Assembly (NCBI GenBank): GCA_913776965.1
Contig: CAJYQL010000133.1
Coordinates: 1 to 64,000 of the forward strand
Direction: 5' to 3'
Source of the DNA: an uncultured Xylophilus sp.
GTDB taxonomy: Bacteria > Pseudomonadota > Gammaproteobacteria > Burkholderiales > Burkholderiaceae_C
DNA: 64,000 nucleotides
Shown here piece by piece: positions 26,172-34,952 of this stretch. Position 1 is the first letter of the stretch; each line of letters opens with the position of its first letter. Made by a program: the position numbers and the translations under genes. Below the pieces are notes generated by a model, which worked only from the letters and a program-made list of their open reading frames with translations, did no database searches and was not told the DNA's origin.

Positions 26172-27368
26172 TCAGACCCGCTCGAAGATCCCCGCCGCGC
26201 CCTGGCCCATGCCCACGCACATCGTGACCATGCCGTACTTCAGCTGCTTGCGGCGCAGCGCATGCACCACCGTCGCGGCGCGGATCGCACCGGTCGCGCC
26301 CAGCGGATGGCCGAGCGCGATCGCGCCGCCCATCGGGTTGACCTTGGCCGGATCCAGCCCGAGCGTGTTCAGCACCGCGAGCGACTGCGCGGCGAAGGCC
26401 TCGTTCAGCTCGATCCAGTCGATGTCGTCCTGGCGCAGGCCGGCGGTGCGCAGTGCCGCCGGGATCGCCTCGATCGGGCCGATCCCCATGATCGCCGGCG
26501 GCACGCCCTTGCTCGCGAAGCTGACGAAGCGCGCCAGCGGCTGAAGGCCGAAGCGCTGCACCGCCGCGCCGCTCGCGAGGATCAGCGCCCCGGCGCCGTC
26601 GGAGGTCTGCGAGCTGTTGCCGGCCGTCACCGAGCCCCGCGCGGCGAACACGGTCTTCAGCTTCGCCAATCCCTCGATGCTGGTGTCGGGCCGCGGGCCT
26701 TCGTCGAGCGACACGGTGCGCGTCGCGACCGCCACCTCGCCTGTTTCCAGGTCGGGCGTGCGCTCGGTCACCTCGATCGGCACGATCTCGTCGGCGAAGT
26801 CGCCCGCCTGCTGGGCGGCCAGCGCGCGCTGGTGCGACTGCAGCGCGAAGGCGTCCTGCGCGTCGCGGCCCACCTTCCACTGCTGCGCCACCTTCTCGGC
26901 GGTCAGGCCCATGCCGTAGGCGATGCCCACGTCGCCGTCGCGCGCGAAGATCGACGGCGACAGCGACGGCGCGTTGCCCATCATCGGCACCATGCTCATG
27001 CTCTCGACGCCGGCGGCGACCATGACCTCGGCCTCGCCGACGCGGATGCGGTCGGCCGCCATCTGCACCGCCGACAAACCCGATGCGCAGAAGCGGTTGA
27101 CGGTGATGCCGCCGATGCCGGTCGGCAGCCCCGCCAGCACCGCGGCGATGCGCGCCACGTTCAGGCCCTGCTGCGCCTCGGGGATCGCGCAGCCGCAGAC
27201 GATGTCCTCGATCGCGGCCGGGTCGAGCGACGGCACCTGCGCGAGCGCCGCCTTCAGCGGGGTGGCCAGCAGGTCGTCGGGCCGGGTATGGCGGAAGAAG
27301 CCGCGGTGCGACTTGCCGATCGGCGTGCGGGTCGCGGCGACGATGTAGGCGTCCTGGATCTGTTTCAT
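26172..27368 (-). CDS. fadA: Acetyl-CoA C-acyltransferase (3-ketoacyl-CoA thiolase)
   Basis: A 398-residue thiolase cleaving 3-ketoacyl-CoA to acetyl-CoA and a shortened acyl-CoA. The nucleophile is C94 in NRFCASGLSAVQMAADR. The His lies in GGAIALGHPLGATGA and the second Cys in VTMCVGMGQGAAGIFE. The ATG at 27368 precedes the family-typical N-terminus IQDAYIVAATRTPIGK. It is the last gene of the TetR-headed fatty-acid oxidation operon, 130 bases after the dehydrogenase-hydratase fusion gene. The symbol is used in the functional sense. Confidence 0.92.
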   Translation of the reverse strand: MKQIQDAYIVAATRTPIGKSHRGFFRHTRPDDLLATPLKAALAQVPSLDPAAIEDIVCGCAIPEAQQGLNVARIAAVLAGLPTGIGGITVNRFCASGLSAVQMAADRIRVGEAEVMVAAGVESMSMVPMMGNAPSLSPSIFARDGDVGIAYGMGLTAEKVAQQWKVGRDAQDAFALQSHQRALAAQQAGDFADEIVPIEVTERTPDLETGEVAVATRTVSLDEGPRPDTSIEGLAKLKTVFAARGSVTAGNSSQTSDGAGALILASGAAVQRFGLQPLARFVSFASKGVPPAIMGIGPIEAIPAALRTAGLRQDDIDWIELNEAFAAQSLAVLNTLGLDPAKVNPMGGAIALGHPLGATGAIRAATVVHALRRKQLKYGMVTMCVGMGQGAAGIFERV

Positions 27369-27424
27369 GGCGGGCTCCTGGCCGGCGGTTTCTCTTGTTT
27401 CAGGAACACCGCGGAACCGGCTTG

Positions 27425-27498
27425 GCCGGGCCGCTGGTGTTGCCCCCTGCAAGGGGGTGGGCGGAGGGCACGATGTGCGCGCAGCCTGGGGGGTGGGC
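27425..27498 (-). repeat. Second repeat type, CCCCCTGCAAGGGGG hairpin
   Basis: CCCCCTGCAAGGGGG, a GGGCGGAGGGC segment and a terminal GCCTGGGGGGTGGGC lie in the gap between the fusion and thiolase genes. A related stretch occurs at 58330-58411, also just past a minus-strand stop codon. Such elements with a fixed CCTGGGGG end are seen after genes in Comamonadaceae. Confidence 0.5.
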
Positions 27499-29928
27499 TT
27501 AGTTCCTTACCGGCTTGCCGGTGTTCAGCATGCCCATGATCCGTTCCTGCGTCTTGGGGTGCACGATCAGCGAGCAGAAGGCCTTGCGCTCCAGCGCCAT
27601 CAGGTATTCCTCGGTCACCAGCGTGCCGGTGTCCACGTCGCCGCCGCAGACCACCTCGGCGATCAGCCCGGCGATGTGGAAGTCGTGCGCGCTGATGAAG
27701 CCGCCGTCGCGCATGTTGACCAGCTGCCCGCGAATCGTCGCCACGCCGTCGCGCCCCGCCACCGCGAAACGGCGCGGCAGCGGCGGCCGCCAGCCGGCAT
27801 CGGCCATCGCGCGGGCCTGGCCGAGCGCCACGTGCAGCAGTTCGTCCACGTGCGGCACGACGACGTCGCCCTCCACCAGGTAGCCGAGCTTTTTCGACTC
27901 CAGCGCGCTGGTGCCGACCTTGGCCATCGCGGCGGCGGTGAAGCCTTCGGTCAGGAACGGCAGCAGGTCCTTGGCCGTAGACGCGGCCGCGTTCTCGGCG
28001 GCGCGGCGGGCGATGTAGGTCAGGCCGCCGGCACCCGGCACCAGGCCGACGCCGACCTCGACCAGGCCGATGTAGCTCTCCATCGCCGCCACCCGGCGGG
28101 CGCAGTGCACCGCCAGTTCGCAGCCGCCGCCGAGCGCCATGCCGCGCACCGCGGCGACCACCGGCACCGCGGCGTAGCGCAGCCGCAGCATCATCTGCTG
28201 CATCTCGTGCTCGGCGCCCTCGACCGCGTCGGCGCCGGCGACCACGAAGGCCGGCAGCATCGCCTGCAGGTCGGCACCGACCGAGAACATCGCGTCGTTC
28301 GACCAGACGACCAGCGCACGGTAGTCCTGCTCGGCCAGCTCGACCGCGCGCACCAGGCCCTCGGTCACGTCGGGGCTGATCGCGTGCATCTTGGTCTTGA
28401 TGCTGGCGATCAGCACGTCGGCATCGTCGCCAGCCAATGTCCAGAGGCGGATCGCGTCGTCCTCGTGGACCGTCGTGCCGCTGGCCTCCACCGTGGGCCG
28501 TCCGTCGCCGCGCACGCCTTCCGGGAACCGCTGGCGCGCATGCACCGGCAGCACCCGCGGTGGTACGAAGCGGTTCTGCGACGGGCTCCAGGAGCCTTCC
28601 GGCGTGTGCACGCCGCCGGCCGCGGCGACCGGGCCGTCGAATACCCAGGCGGGCAGCGGCACCGACGACAGAGCCTCGCCGCGGTCGATGTCCTCCTGCA
28701 CCATCTTCGCCACGTCGAGCCAGCCGGCTTCCTGCCACAGCTCGAACGGGCCCTGCCGCATGCCGAAGCCGCGGCGCATCGCCAGGTCCACGTCGCGTGC
28801 GGTCTCGGCGATGGCGCCCAGGTGCGTCGCGGCGTAGTGGAAACCGTCGCGCAGGATCGCCCACAGGAAGCGGCCCTGCGCGCCTTCGCTGCCGCGCAGC
28901 AGGCGCAGCCGTTCGCCGGCAGGCTTCTTCAGCATGCGGCCGTAGACCTCGTCGGCCTTGCCGCCGGCGGGCACGTAATCGCCGCTCTCCAGGTCGAAGC
29001 GCAGGATGTCGCGGCCGACCTTCTTGTAGAAGCCGGCCTTCGACTTCTGGCCGAGGTGCTTCAGCTCCAGCAGCTTCGACAGCACGGCGGGCGTGCCGTA
29101 GCTGCCGTAGAACGGATCGTATTTCGAGGCCCCTGCGGTAGCGTCCGCGCTCAGGTTGTCCTGCAGCGTGCGCACCACGTGCGCCATCGTGTCCAGGCCC
29201 ACCACGTCGGCGGTGCGGAAGGTGCCGCTGCTGGCGCGGCCGAGCTTCTTGCCGGTCAGGTCGTCCACGATGTCGAACGGGATGCCGAACTTCTCGGCCT
29301 CGTGCATCGTCGCCAGCATGCCGGCGATGCCGATGCGGTTGGCGATGAAGTTGGGCGTATCGTGCGCGCGCACCACGCCCTTGCCGAGAGCGCTGGTGAC
29401 GAAGGTCTCCAGGTCGTCGAGCACGCCGGCCTGCGTGGCGGGGGTGTCGATCAGTTCCACCAGCGCCATGTAGCGCGGCGGGTTGAAGAAGTGGATGCCG
29501 CAGAAGCGCGGCCGCAGCGCTTCGGGCAGCGCCTCCGACAGCGCGCCGATCGACAGGCCCGAGGTGTTGGACGCCAAGATCGCATGCGGTGCCACGTGCG
29601 GCGCGATCTTTTGGTAGAGGTCGCGCTTCCAGTCGAGCCGCTCGGCGATCGCCTCGATCACCAGGTCGCATTCGCCGAGCCGCGCGAGGTCGTCCTCGTA
29701 GTTGGCCTGCTGGATCAGCGCCGCGTCCTCCGGCACGCCGAGCGGCGCGGGCTTCTGCTTCTTCAGCGTCTCGACCGCCCGGGCGACGATGCCGTTCTTC
29801 GGGCCTTCCTTCGCCGGCAGGTCGAACAGGATCACCGGCACCCGCACGTTGACCAGGTGCGCGGCGATCTGCGCGCCCATCACGCCGGCGCCGAGCACGG
29901 CGACTTTCTTCACGAGAAATCGGGACAT
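27499..29928 (-). CDS. 3-hydroxyacyl-CoA dehydrogenase / enoyl-CoA hydratase (dehydrogenase-first fusion, FadN-like)
   Basis: An 809-residue bifunctional enzyme. The NAD domain starts at once (VAVLGAGVMGAQIAAHL, about 8-24) and is followed by C-terminal dehydrogenase domains. From about residue 520 a crotonase domain follows, with GMALGGGCELAVHCARRV and VEVGVGLVPGAGG keeping the expected glutamates. This order is opposite to the FadB-like protein at 1109-3247 and matches FadN-type enzymes. It sits between DUF2147 and thiolase genes in the operon; the DUF2147 gene ends 31 bases upstream of its ATG. Confidence 0.92.
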   Translation of the reverse strand: MSRFLVKKVAVLGAGVMGAQIAAHLVNVRVPVILFDLPAKEGPKNGIVARAVETLKKQKPAPLGVPEDAALIQQANYEDDLARLGECDLVIEAIAERLDWKRDLYQKIAPHVAPHAILASNTSGLSIGALSEALPEALRPRFCGIHFFNPPRYMALVELIDTPATQAGVLDDLETFVTSALGKGVVRAHDTPNFIANRIGIAGMLATMHEAEKFGIPFDIVDDLTGKKLGRASSGTFRTADVVGLDTMAHVVRTLQDNLSADATAGASKYDPFYGSYGTPAVLSKLLELKHLGQKSKAGFYKKVGRDILRFDLESGDYVPAGGKADEVYGRMLKKPAGERLRLLRGSEGAQGRFLWAILRDGFHYAATHLGAIAETARDVDLAMRRGFGMRQGPFELWQEAGWLDVAKMVQEDIDRGEALSSVPLPAWVFDGPVAAAGGVHTPEGSWSPSQNRFVPPRVLPVHARQRFPEGVRGDGRPTVEASGTTVHEDDAIRLWTLAGDDADVLIASIKTKMHAISPDVTEGLVRAVELAEQDYRALVVWSNDAMFSVGADLQAMLPAFVVAGADAVEGAEHEMQQMMLRLRYAAVPVVAAVRGMALGGGCELAVHCARRVAAMESYIGLVEVGVGLVPGAGGLTYIARRAAENAAASTAKDLLPFLTEGFTAAAMAKVGTSALESKKLGYLVEGDVVVPHVDELLHVALGQARAMADAGWRPPLPRRFAVAGRDGVATIRGQLVNMRDGGFISAHDFHIAGLIAEVVCGGDVDTGTLVTEEYLMALERKAFCSLIVHPKTQERIMGMLNTGKPVRN

Positions 29929-29959
29929 TCTTTTGCTTTCGATGGATGCGGCCGCGCCG

Positions 29960-30394
29960 TCAGTTGACGCGGGTCCAGGTCTGCGTGCGCCAGAACGGGC
30001 CCAGGTAGCCGCGCACCTCCAGCTTCGTGCCGCCGTCGATCGGGGTGAAGCTGGCGCGGTACTCCTTGCCGTTCTCGGGGTCGAGGATCTTGCCGCCCTC
30101 CCAGACGTCCTTGCCGTCGGCCTTTTTGCCGCCGCGCACGATGTCCAGGCCGAGGATCGTCTTGTCCTTGCGGTCGTCGGCGCATTCGGTGCAGCGCGCG
30201 GCCGGGTCGGCCCCGTTGCGCAGCAGCTTGTCGACCCGCCCGGACAGGCCGGAGGCGCCGTCGGCGATCACCACCTGCGACTTCGGCTCGCCGGTCTTCT
30301 CATCGGTGGTGCGCCAGGTGCCGACCGGGGTGGACTGGGCGCACGCAGCGCCGGCGGCTGCTACCAGAACGATAGCTGTCAGGGCATGTCTCAT
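29960..30394 (-). CDS. DUF2147 secreted protein
   Basis: A 144-residue protein with a cleavable signal peptide (MRHALTAIVLVAAAGAACAQ) and a DUF2147 domain. The family features are GTWRTTDEKTGEPKSQVVI, then CTECADDRKDKTILGLDI and GKILDPENGKEYRASF. It is predicted to be periplasmic; the family fold is a small barrel-like domain of unknown function. Its place inside the fatty-acid oxidation operon, with gaps of about 30-40 bases on both sides, suggests co-expression and perhaps a lipid-related envelope role. Confidence 0.85.
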   Translation of the reverse strand: MRHALTAIVLVAAAGAACAQSTPVGTWRTTDEKTGEPKSQVVIADGASGLSGRVDKLLRNGADPAARCTECADDRKDKTILGLDIVRGGKKADGKDVWEGGKILDPENGKEYRASFTPIDGGTKLEVRGYLGPFWRTQTWTRVN

Positions 30395-30431
30395 GGGCGC
30401 AAACCTCGTTTTTCGATCAGATGGCGGAAGG

Positions 30432-32228
30432 TCAGGCGAACACCGCGTCGGTGTCCATCAGCGCGCGGGAGCCGGCGCGGGCGGTACGCATCAGCGTCGC
30501 GGTCTCGGGGAACAGCTTGGCGAAGTAGAAGCGCGCGGTCTGCAGCTTGGCGGTGTAGAACGGGTCGGTGCTGCCGTCCGCGATCTTCTTCAATGCGACC
30601 TGCGCCATGCGGGCGAAGAAGTATCCGAACACCAGGTGGCCGGCGACGCGCAGGTAATCCACCGCCGCGGCGCCCACCTCGTCCGCGTTCTGCGAACCCT
30701 TGAAGCCGATCTCCATCGTGAACTTGGTCATCTGGTCGGCCAGCAGCGCGACCGGCGTGACGAACTCGCTCATCTTTTCGTTCACGCCCTCCTCTTCCAC
30801 CAGCCGCGCGACCAGCTTGCCGAACTTCTTCAGCGACGCGCCGTTGTTCGACAGGATCTTGCGGCCCAGCAGGTCGAGCGCCTGGATCGTGTTGGTGCCC
30901 TCGTAGATCATGTTGATCCGGGCGTCGCGCACGAACTGCTCCATGCCCCACTCGTGGATGTAGCCATGGCCGCCGAACACCTGCTGGCACTGGGTGGTGG
31001 CGTTCCAGCCGTTGTCGGTCAGGAAGGCCTTGACGATCGGCGTCAGCAGCGCGACCAGCTCGGCCGAATCCTTGCGCACCTTCTCGTCGGGATGGTGCAG
31101 TTCCTTGTCGAGCAGCAGCGTGCAGTACATCAGCAGCGCCCGGCCGCCCTCGGCATATGCCTTGGCGGTGAGCAGCATGCGGCGCACGTCGGGGTGCACG
31201 ATGATCGGGTCGGCCGGCTGGCTCTTGTCCTTGGTGCCGGTCAGGCTGCGCATCTGGATGCGGTCCTTCGCGTAGGCCAGCGCGTTCTGGTAGGCCACCT
31301 CGGTCAGGCCGAGCGACTGGTTGCCCACGCCCAGGCGGGCCGCGTTCATCATGATGAACATCGCCGCCAGGCCCTTGTTCGGCTCGCCGACCATCGTGCC
31401 GATGGCGCCGTCGATCACGATCTGCGCGGTGGCGTTGCCGTGGATGCCCATCTTGTGCTCCAGGCCGCCGCAGTGGATGGTGTTGCGCGCGCCGAGCGAG
31501 CCGTCGGCGTTCATCAGGAATTTCGGCACGACGAACAGGCTGATGCCCTTGCTGCCCTTGGGCGCGTCCGGCAGCCGGGCCAGCACCAGGTGCACGATGT
31601 TCTCGGTCAGGTCGTGCTCGCCGGCGCTGATGAAGATCTTGTTGCCGGTGATGCGGTAGGTGCCGTCGGCCTGCGGCTCGGCCTTGGTGCGCAGCAGGCC
31701 CAGGTCGGTGCCGCAGTGCGGTTCGGTCAGGCACATGGTGCCAGTCCATTCGCCGCTGGTGAGCTTGGGCAGGTAGGTCTGCTTCTGCGCGTCGGTGCCG
31801 TAGGCGTGCAGTGCCTCGTAGGCGCCGTGCGACAGGCCGGGATACATCGTCCAGGCCTGGTTGGCCGAGTTCAGCATCTCGTAGAAGCACTGGTTCACGA
31901 CGAACGGCAGGCCCTGGCCGCCATAGGCCGGGTCGCACGACAGCGCCGGCCAGCCGCCTTCGACGTAGCGGGCGTAGGCGTCCTTGAAGCCGGCGGGCGT
32001 CGTCACCTCGTGCGTCGCCTTGTCGAGCGTGCAGCCCTGCTCGTCGCCGGTCAGGTTGAGCGGAAAGGCCACCTCGCTCGCGAACTTGCCGCCCTCCTCC
32101 AGCACGGCGTTGATCGTGTCCACATCGACCTCGGCATGGGCCGGCAGCGCCTGGAATTCGGAGGCGACGTCGAGCACTTCGTGCAGGACGAACTGCATGT
32201 CGCGCAGCGGGGGGGTGTAGAGGGGCAT
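30432..32228 (-). CDS. Acyl-CoA dehydrogenase (FadE-type, with C-terminal extension)
   Basis: A 598-residue FAD enzyme for the first step of beta-oxidation. The middle-domain signature is MCLTEPHCGTDLGL and the C-terminal helical part includes the GGHGYIHEWGMEQFVRDARI segment. An extra C-terminal helical domain (after about 470) is typical of the about 600-residue group in pseudomonads and Burkholderiales. The start MPLYTPPLRDMQFVLHEVL is the usual N-terminus of that group. It is the first enzyme gene after the TetR regulator (31-base gap). Confidence 0.93.
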   Translation of the reverse strand: MPLYTPPLRDMQFVLHEVLDVASEFQALPAHAEVDVDTINAVLEEGGKFASEVAFPLNLTGDEQGCTLDKATHEVTTPAGFKDAYARYVEGGWPALSCDPAYGGQGLPFVVNQCFYEMLNSANQAWTMYPGLSHGAYEALHAYGTDAQKQTYLPKLTSGEWTGTMCLTEPHCGTDLGLLRTKAEPQADGTYRITGNKIFISAGEHDLTENIVHLVLARLPDAPKGSKGISLFVVPKFLMNADGSLGARNTIHCGGLEHKMGIHGNATAQIVIDGAIGTMVGEPNKGLAAMFIMMNAARLGVGNQSLGLTEVAYQNALAYAKDRIQMRSLTGTKDKSQPADPIIVHPDVRRMLLTAKAYAEGGRALLMYCTLLLDKELHHPDEKVRKDSAELVALLTPIVKAFLTDNGWNATTQCQQVFGGHGYIHEWGMEQFVRDARINMIYEGTNTIQALDLLGRKILSNNGASLKKFGKLVARLVEEEGVNEKMSEFVTPVALLADQMTKFTMEIGFKGSQNADEVGAAAVDYLRVAGHLVFGYFFARMAQVALKKIADGSTDPFYTAKLQTARFYFAKLFPETATLMRTARAGSRALMDTDAVFA

Positions 32229-32259
32229 GGCGTCTCCAGAAACAATGAACGGAAGGAAG

Positions 32260-32904
32260 TCAGGCGCCGTAGCGGCCGAGGATGTTGTCGAAACCGGTGT
32301 GGGCGCGGGTGAGGGAATCGGGCGTCTTCAGGAACCGCGCCTCGTAGTGCAGCGCCAGGATCAGGCCGTGGATCTCGAAGGCCATCTGCTTCTCGTCCAC
32401 GTCGGGGCGCAGCTGGCCCTGCTCGCGCGCCTGCTCGATCGCGCGGTGCACCGCATCGAGCCAGGTCCGCACCGAACCCGCAAGCGCGTCGCGCACCGGG
32501 CCGGGCCGGTCGTCGAACTCCACCGCGCCGCTGATGTAGATGCAGCCGGAATCCAGCTCGACCGACGTGCGCCGCATCCAGTTGGCGAACAGCGCCCGCA
32601 GCCGCGGCAGCCCGCGCGGCTCCTGCATCGCGGGGTAGAAGACCTCGGCCTCGAAGCGGGCGTGGTACTCGCGGATCACCGAGATCTGCAGCTCCTCGCG
32701 CGAGCCGAAATGCGCAAACACGCCCGACTTGCTCATCTGCGCCACCTCGGCCAGCGCCCCGATGGACAGGCCCTCAAGGCCGATCTGCGTCGCCAGCCCC
32801 AGGGCGGCATCGACGATCGCCGCCTTGGTCTGCTGGCCCTTCTGCAGCGCGCGTCCTTCCCGGGGCGGGCGCGGCGGCTTGGAATCGGAAGTGACGGCGG
32901 GCAT
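32260..32904 (-). CDS. TetR-family regulator heading the fatty-acid oxidation operon
   Basis: A 214-residue TetR protein. The helix-turn-helix is SIGALAEVAQMSKSGVFAHFGSREEL (about 47-72) and the ligand-binding C-terminal part resembles the TetR_C domains of acyl-CoA-sensing repressors. The ATG at 32904 is chosen over an open extension upstream that would run through the operator. It is the first gene of the operon with fadE, DUF2147, fusion and thiolase genes, so it is probably an autoregulated repressor released by an acyl-CoA. Confidence 0.88.
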   Translation of the reverse strand: MPAVTSDSKPPRPPREGRALQKGQQTKAAIVDAALGLATQIGLEGLSIGALAEVAQMSKSGVFAHFGSREELQISVIREYHARFEAEVFYPAMQEPRGLPRLRALFANWMRRTSVELDSGCIYISGAVEFDDRPGPVRDALAGSVRTWLDAVHRAIEQAREQGQLRPDVDEKQMAFEIHGLILALHYEARFLKTPDSLTRAHTGFDNILGRYGA

Positions 32905-32912
32905 GGTCAGTT

Positions 32913-32935
32913 TTAAAACGAACGGTCGTACTATT
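32913..32935 (-). promoter_or_regulatory. Candidate TetR operator and promoter of the fatty-acid oxidation operon
   Basis: ACGAACGGTCGT (32918-32929) has 4-bp arms ACGA/TCGT around ACGG and resembles the ACGACCGTTCGT operators common to TetR regulators. It lies 13-25 bases before the regulator start, next to an A/T-rich TTTTAAAA tract that could serve as the -10 region. Confidence 0.5.
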
Positions 32936-33024
32936 TTGCACGCCGGCAGATCGACGCGCAAGGTGGCGGTGTTGGGGGTATCCCTAGCTTTTGCACAGAG
33001 CAGCTTGAGCCCAGCGCAAAAAAT

Positions 33025-33078
33025 AGACGGCTCGTCTGATAGTTCCTATACTTTTCAGACAATCCGTCTGAATCAGAC
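33025..33078 (+). promoter_or_regulatory. Cluster of AGACR-N3-YGTCT palindromes before the Bug-type gene
   Basis: Site 1 is AGACG-GCT-CGTCT (33025-33037). Site 2 is AGACA-ATC-CGTCT (33057-33069), which overlaps a third, inside-out dyad GTCT-GAATC-AGAC (33066-33078). A CTATACTT stretch between sites 1 and 2 could be the -10 region. The same 13-bp palindrome occurs once before the CoA-transferase gene (34919-34931), so one regulator, most simply the IclR protein encoded between them, may control both. Confidence 0.6.
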
Positions 33079-33101
33079 GGAACACGACCGGAGACAACCC
33101 T

Positions 33102-34070
33102 GTGAACCACCGTATCCGCATTGCGGCCCTCCTGGCCGCAGCCCTGTCGCCGCTGGCGTCCGCCCATGCGCAGGACGCACCGCTGCCGAAAACGATCAAG
33201 ATCGTCGTTCCGTTCTCGCCGGGCGGAAGCAACGACCTTTTCGCGCGAGCGCTCGGTCAGAAGCTGGCCTCCCGGTGGGGCGTCCCGGTGGTGGTCGACA
33301 ACCGGCCGGGCGCCGGGGGAACCATCGGCGCACAGGCGGTGGCGAATGCGGAGCCCGACGGCGGGACGCTGCTGCTCAATTCGGTCAGTTTCACGACCAA
33401 CGCGGCCGTGCAGCCCCGGCTGCCCTACGACCCGATCAAGTCGTTCGCGCCGGTCGCGCTGCTCAACCGTGGGCCGATGCTGCTGATCGCCGGCAATGCC
33501 ACCGGCTACCGCAGCACGGCCGACGTACTGGCCGCGATCCGCAGCCCCAAGAAGGATGTCAACTACGGCTCGGCCGGTCCCGGCTCGATCGGGCAGCTGG
33601 CGGGCGAACTGCTCAACGCCACGACCGGCGGTCAGGCTGTCCATGTGCCCTACAAGGGCATCGCCAACGCTACCGCGGACATGATCGGCGGCAACCTGCA
33701 GGTGATGGTGACCACCGCCGCGTCGGTGGCCGGGCCGCTCAAGGCCGGCAGTCTCCGCCCGATCGCCGTCACTTCCGCCGAGCGGTCGCGTTTCATGCCC
33801 GATCTCCCGCCGGTGTCGGAGACGGTGAAGGGCTACACCGTCGAGTCCTGGTGGGGGATATTCGCGCCGGCGAAGACTCCCAGGCCGCTGGTCGACCGGC
33901 TCAACGCCGAGATACGCGCCATCGCCGATACGCCGGAGATGCGCGAGCTTTTCGCCCGCGAATCGACCGAACCCGGGAACCTGAGCGCCGACCGGTTCGC
34001 GGCCTACGTGCAGGCCGAGGTCGTGAAGTGGCGCACGCTCGCCCGCGAGCGGAACATCACGGTGGACTGA
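33102..34070 (+). CDS. Bug-family tripartite tricarboxylate transporter substrate-binding protein
   Basis: A 322-residue periplasmic binding protein (TctC/Bug family) with a signal peptide ending near SAHAQDA. Family landmarks are IKIVVPFSPGGSNDLFARALG and VVVDNRPGAGGTIGAQAV, with the later NYGSAGPGSIGQLAGEL ligand-site region. The start is a GTG at 33102 after CCGGAGACAACCC; no ATG gives a signal peptide. Bug proteins bind carboxylates, often with no linked TctAB membrane pair, as here. Regulated together with the CoA-transferase/dioxygenase genes if the shared palindromes are operators. Confidence 0.9.
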   Translation: MNHRIRIAALLAAALSPLASAHAQDAPLPKTIKIVVPFSPGGSNDLFARALGQKLASRWGVPVVVDNRPGAGGTIGAQAVANAEPDGGTLLLNSVSFTTNAAVQPRLPYDPIKSFAPVALLNRGPMLLIAGNATGYRSTADVLAAIRSPKKDVNYGSAGPGSIGQLAGELLNATTGGQAVHVPYKGIANATADMIGGNLQVMVTTAASVAGPLKAGSLRPIAVTSAERSRFMPDLPPVSETVKGYTVESWWGIFAPAKTPRPLVDRLNAEIRAIADTPEMRELFARESTEPGNLSADRFAAYVQAEVVKWRTLARERNITVD

Positions 34071-34091
34071 CCCTGCGGGGCGTCCGCGCCC

Positions 34092-34850
34092 TCAGGCGCG
34101 CGACGGCCGTGCCAGTTTCAGCTTGAAGGGCTTTGCATGGGGCTCCGCGAATCCGGCAGGGTCGCCCCCCAGGTCGAAGGTCAGACGCCCTGCGGCCTCC
34201 ATGACCAGCGGCAGGCACGTGCGGAACGCCTCGGTGTCGAAGCGGTAGAGCGGCACCCCGAGCGACAGCGCACAGACCAGCTTCTGGCCGACGCCGAACA
34301 CCGGGCAGGCGATCGCGGCGCTCTCGGAATCCCGCTCGGCCAGCGACACCGCGTAGTGCGCCTGCCGGACATGGTCGAACACCTCGCCCTCCTGCCCCGC
34401 CCAGGCCAGCAGCACCTTGCCGGCGGCGCCCTTGTCGAGCTCCACGCGCGCCCCTTCCCGCACGTTCATGCGCACCATGCGAGGCTGCTCCACCCGGTGC
34501 AGGCAGACGCGCGCGTCGCCCTCGCGGACGTACAGCGCTGCAGTCTCCTGCGTGCGCTGCGTGAGGTCGCGCAGGACCGGCAACGCGACGTCCTGCAGCC
34601 GGAAAGACGCCTGGTAGATGGTGCCCAGGTGGAACGGCATCGGTCCCAGCATATAGCGGCCGTCCTCCAGTCGCTTGAGGAAACGGAAGTGCTCTAGCGA
34701 TTCGCAGAGCCGCAGGATGGTGCTGTGGTACAGGCCGGTGGCCTGCGTGATCTCGGCCAGCGTCATGCCGCCGACGCTGTCCTGGAATGCCATCAGGATC
34801 GACAGCGCACGGTTGACCGAGGCAACGCCCGGATCGTCCTGTTGTTTCAT
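34092..34850 (-). CDS. IclR-family transcriptional regulator
   Basis: A 252-residue IclR protein: N-terminal winged helix-turn-helix (ASVNRALSILMAFQD, then MTLAEITQATGLYHSTILRL, about 10-55) and C-terminal effector domain (about 80-245). It is divergent from the CaiB-type gene and convergent (21-base gap) with the Bug gene. It is thus flanked by both candidate targets, each preceded by AGACR-N3-YGTCT sites. The effector is probably the substrate or product of the linked pathway, which is unknown. Confidence 0.9.
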   Translation of the reverse strand: MKQQDDPGVASVNRALSILMAFQDSVGGMTLAEITQATGLYHSTILRLCESLEHFRFLKRLEDGRYMLGPMPFHLGTIYQASFRLQDVALPVLRDLTQRTQETAALYVREGDARVCLHRVEQPRMVRMNVREGARVELDKGAAGKVLLAWAGQEGEVFDHVRQAHYAVSLAERDSESAAIACPVFGVGQKLVCALSLGVPLYRFDTEAFRTCLPLVMEAAGRLTFDLGGDPAGFAEPHAKPFKLKLARPSRA

Positions 34851-34918
34851 CGGAGTTCCCTTCGGGCCGCATCCTAAGCGATTGACAAGGACTACCAGCG
34901 CTCCGAAAATCGTTTAAT

Positions 34919-34931
34919 AGACATTCTGTCT
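34919..34931 (+). promoter_or_regulatory. AGACA-TTC-TGTCT palindrome before the CoA-transferase gene
   Basis: A perfect 5-bp-arm, 13-bp dyad in the 102-base region between the divergent IclR and CoA-transferase genes, 22 bases before the latter's ATG. It has the same architecture as the sites at 33025 and 33057. Confidence 0.6.
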
Positions 34932-34952
34932 GTTTTAAGGAAACCTTCGACC

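Noticed and set aside
27369-27498. Possible small gene between the fusion and thiolase genes
   Set aside because: The 130-base stretch is explained by the C/G hairpin repeat and no ribosome site precedes a start codon in it.
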